Position numbers and translations under genes: made by a program. The notes beneath the pieces are model-generated. The model saw only the letters and a list, made by a program, of their open reading frames with translations, was not told where the DNA came from and did not search any database. A DNA stretch of 5,821 bases from Burkholderiales bacterium (GTDB lineage: Bacteria; Pseudomonadota; Gammaproteobacteria; Burkholderiales; Usitatibacteraceae): assembly GCA_014378085.1 (NCBI GenBank), contig JACMOJ010000004.1, positions 1 to 5,821 on the forward strand, read 5' to 3'. Below, one piece after another: positions 4,132 to 5,821 of the stretch (within the stretch, counting starts at the first letter, position 1; every line of letters begins with the position of its first letter).

Positions 4132-5821
4132 TCACTGCACCGTGACTAGGAACGACACCGTCCCGCTTTGTGCCGGTGCCAGTGTGCCGGTCAGCGTCCA
4201 CTGCACCGGCCCGGCGATTCCGACCCCCGGGGTCGTCGTCAACGCACAGGCGGTGATGTTGTTTGGCAATGGCCCCCCGCAGATCGCCGACAAAAACGTG
4301 GTGAAGGCTGGTGTCAGATCATTGACCACCACCGACGACAGCGGCGCGTTCGACGTGTTGCGATAGGTCACAACGTACTCCAGCACGTCTCCCGGTCTTG
4401 CGGAATTATTGGTCCCCGCCGCTGTGTTTTGGGTAACGTTACGCACCGTCTTTTGTAGTGTCAGCCCGGAACCAAACAGCGCACCCGTGGTGGTGACATC
4501 AATCCGCGCGTAAGTCACCACCGGCCCTGTCGTCGGTGTAAACGTGGCCGTAACGGTGATTTGGTCGACCGCATTCAGTGACGCCGTCGCCGGGATATTG
4601 GACTTCACAATAATGCAAACCTGTGAAGGCGGTGTCACCGCAATCGATGCACCCGAAATATCCGTGATACCGTCAGCCCCATCAATCACGCCGTTGCAAT
4701 TCAGGTCGCGATAGATTTGTACCGTCCAGCCAACAATGACTGGGCTCGGCACATGTGTCGATGTAAACGCGACGCTGCCAGCAATACCCACGTTGAATAC
4801 GTGGGTGTACAAGACGCTACTACCGGGTGTGCCGGTCTGACCACCATCTGTTTGGAAGGTATTCACGGCCGCATTCACTACCGGCACCACAACTACTGCC
4901 GAATTGTTCCCGGTATTGACTGCGGGTTCATTACCGCCGGAGACCGTCGCAATGTTTGTGACGCTCGGCGCGCCGTTGCTCAGCACCTGCACGTTGATGG
5001 TGATTGGTGCGCCGGTGCCACCCGCCGAAATCACGTTACTGCTAATACAAGTCACCACCTGTCCAGCTGTAGTACAAGTCCAACCAGTTCCACCTGATCC
5101 TGAAGCAACAAACGTCAAACCCGTTGGTAGGGTATCGACCACGGTGATGACGCCGGATGTCGGTGCAGTGCCGCTAGCATTGCTCGGCGTCAGTAAGAAA
5201 CTTGCATTGACGCCGACAGTGAAGGTGCTTAAGGACGCTGTTTTTGCGATCGACAAATTCGGTGCCTGCACCGCAGTCGTCACTGTGCCGGACGTATTGT
5301 TGCCCGCACCGATTCGTCCTGGATCATCTGGATCATTGACGCCCGAAGAAACGATCGCCGTCGCCGCATTTTGTAACGAGCCACTCTGCGGCGCGGTTCC
5401 TGTCACGGTAAACGTCACAGACGAACCGGCCGGTAGCGTTGTAATGGTAGACGACACGTTGTTGCCGGCGACAGTCACTGTTCCGCACACCGCACCCCCG
5501 GTGGCGGTGCCGCAAACTGCACCAACACCAGTCAGTGCTGATGGCACCGCATCACTAAAGACGGTACCGTTCGCCGCACTCGGCCCGGCGTTAGAAACGA
5601 CCACTGTGTACGTGAGGGTTGTCCCCCAGGCTACCGTCGCTGCGCCAGTTTTGGTCACGCTGACGTCGGCAATGAGATTCACCGTGTCGGTGTCCGTCGA
5701 GCTACACGTCGGCGCACTGAAGCTGCGCGTGATGCCGCCACCGGTTATGCAACTGGTGCCCGAGTTGGTGGTGCCGCCAGGGGCCGCAATACTGGCCACG
5801 TTGGCGACACTGCCACTACTC
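4132..5821 (-). CDS. DUF11-repeat secreted or surface protein, 5'-truncated
   Basis: C-terminal part of a large extracytoplasmic structural protein. The frame is open to the right edge, so the GTG at 5799 is not the start and signal peptide and upstream repeats lie outside. Residues here count from 5799 (555 in all). The composition is extremely rich in Thr, Val, Ser, Ala, Gly and Asn with hardly any Lys or Arg. It divides into beta-sandwich modules: a DUF11 repeat (44-178) starting ADVSVTKTGAATVAWGTTLT with VVVSNAGPSAA, a second (181-308) starting NLSIAKT, a divergent one (309-439) and a last one (about 445-555) starting LTLQKTVRN with VTYRNTSNAPL. 'NNTSGTV' and 'NNSAVVV' are the usual module ends. 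The divergent module has a Ca2+-loop-like DLNCNGVIDGAD (365-376). Two Cys occur in each module. The chain ends at SFLVTVQ with no membrane helix or sorting tail. Mdh follows 124 bases downstream on the same strand but has its own promoter. Function (adhesion, surface layer) is unknown. Confidence 0.88.
   Translation of the reverse strand, partial: SSGSVANVASIAAPGGTTNSGTSCITGGGITRSFSAPTCSSTDTDTVNLIADVSVTKTGAATVAWGTTLTYTVVVSNAGPSAANGTVFSDAVPSALTGVGAVCGTATGGAVCGTVTVAGNNVSSTITTLPAGSSVTFTVTGTAPQSGSLQNAATAIVSSGVNDPDDPGRIGAGNNTSGTVTTAVQAPNLSIAKTASLSTFTVGVNASFLLTPSNASGTAPTSGVITVVDTLPTGLTFVASGSGGTGWTCTTAGQVVTCISSNVISAGGTGAPITINVQVLSNGAPSVTNIATVSGGNEPAVNTGNNSAVVVVPVVNAAVNTFQTDGGQTGTPGSSVLYTHVFNVGIAGSVAFTSTHVPSPVIVGWTVQIYRDLNCNGVIDGADGITDISGASIAVTPPSQVCIIVKSNIPATASLNAVDQITVTATFTPTTGPVVTYARIDVTTTGALFGSGLTLQKTVRNVTQNTAAGTNNSARPGDVLEYVVTYRNTSNAPLSSVVVNDLTPAFTTFLSAICGGPLPNNITACALTTTPGVGIAGPVQWTLTGTLAPAQSGTVSFLVTVQ
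4672..4707 (-). other. Calcium-loop-like motif in the DUF11 protein
   Basis: Codes for DLNCNGVIDGAD. Asp1, Asn3, Asn5, Gly6, Ile8, Asp9 and Asp12 fit the DxNxNGxIDxxD pattern of EF-hand/dockerin-type Ca2+ loops. It lies in the divergent third module after VQIYR. Similar 'YrD.ngnGv.D..D' loops occur in other DUF11-family surface proteins, so a structural Ca2+ site is likely and a cellulosomal dockerin role is not. Confidence 0.6.
4876..5259 (-). repeat. DUF11 module 2 (protein-level repeat)
   Basis: Encodes a second, more diverged DUF11 unit: NLSIAKTASLSTFTVG, LLTPSNASGTAPTSGVITVV, DTLPTGLTFV, and GWTCTTAGQVVTCISS with a Cys pair 9 residues apart, closing with VNTGNNSAVVVV. The 'vvDtLPtGLtfv' and 'GWtC....vtC' segments are typical of this repeat family. 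Confidence 0.8.
5266..5670 (-). repeat. DUF11 module 1 (protein-level repeat)
   Basis: Encodes the most canonical DUF11 unit of the visible protein: a start strand ADVSVTKT, then WGTTLTYTVVVSNAGPSAA, the VFSDAVPSAL turn, LPAGSSVTFTVTGT and the closing NDPDDPGRIGAGNNTSGTVT. Two cysteines lie 9 residues apart (residues 96 and 105). These features match the family pattern for strand order in Ig-like DUF11 domains. Confidence 0.8.

Noticed and set aside
4672..4707. Dockerin domain indicating a cellulosome-like complex
   Set aside because: Only one loop is present and it sits inside a DUF11-type module; dockerins have two paired loops.
4717..5097. Open frame antisense to the DUF11 gene
   Set aside because: Shadow frame of a low-complexity, GC-rich repeat-coding gene; no recognisable domain.
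5797..5799. GTG at 5799 as the start of the DUF11 protein
   Set aside because: The frame stays open to the window edge (codons for SSGSVAN precede it) and there is no signal peptide; it is an internal Val.

Overview
The window reads as chromosomal DNA from a proteobacterium, most likely gammaproteobacterial (Xanthomonadales-like) or betaproteobacterial. The main support is the malate dehydrogenase, which by my recognition of family sequences belongs to the proteobacterial 'type 2' Mdh group. Supporting signs are a DUF6249-type membrane protein next to an ECF-like sigma factor and moderately GC-rich coding sequence. This is family recognition, not a database search, so the taxonomic call is tentative.

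Layout. Positions 1-2709 are coded on the plus strand. First comes the 3' part of an MFS drug-efflux-type transporter (1-1173, N-terminus off the left edge). After an 88-base gap there is a compact three-gene cluster: a small three-helix DUF6249-like membrane protein (about 1280-1654), an ECF-type RNA polymerase sigma factor (1686-2285) and a 136-residue two-helix membrane protein (2299-2709). The gaps of 31 and 13 bases suggest one operon. Positions 2710-3023 are non-coding. They hold a degenerate palindromic repeat element (2819-2918), a short hairpin (2935-2958) and a bidirectional rho-independent terminator (2980-3006), where the plus-strand operon and the minus-strand mdh gene converge. 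Positions 3024-4007 on the minus strand are mdh, with a good ribosome binding site and a perfect TATAAT box upstream. Positions 4132-5821, also minus strand, are the C-terminal part of a large secreted-type protein made of DUF11 repeats, whose N-terminus is off the right edge.

How the parts may work together. Mdh is a housekeeping TCA-cycle enzyme with its own promoter. The sigma factor cluster is the most interesting part. A sigma factor lies between two small membrane proteins, neither with a recognisable zinc-binding anti-sigma motif. The downstream one has the position, topology and strong ribosome binding site expected of a membrane-anchored regulator of the sigma factor. This could be an envelope-sensing module, but that is inference from context. 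The DUF11 protein is probably an extracellular or surface structural protein; its paired cysteines and one calcium-loop motif fit a disulfide- and Ca2+-stabilised beta-sandwich chain. I see no tRNA, rRNA, CRISPR array, insertion sequence or phage gene.
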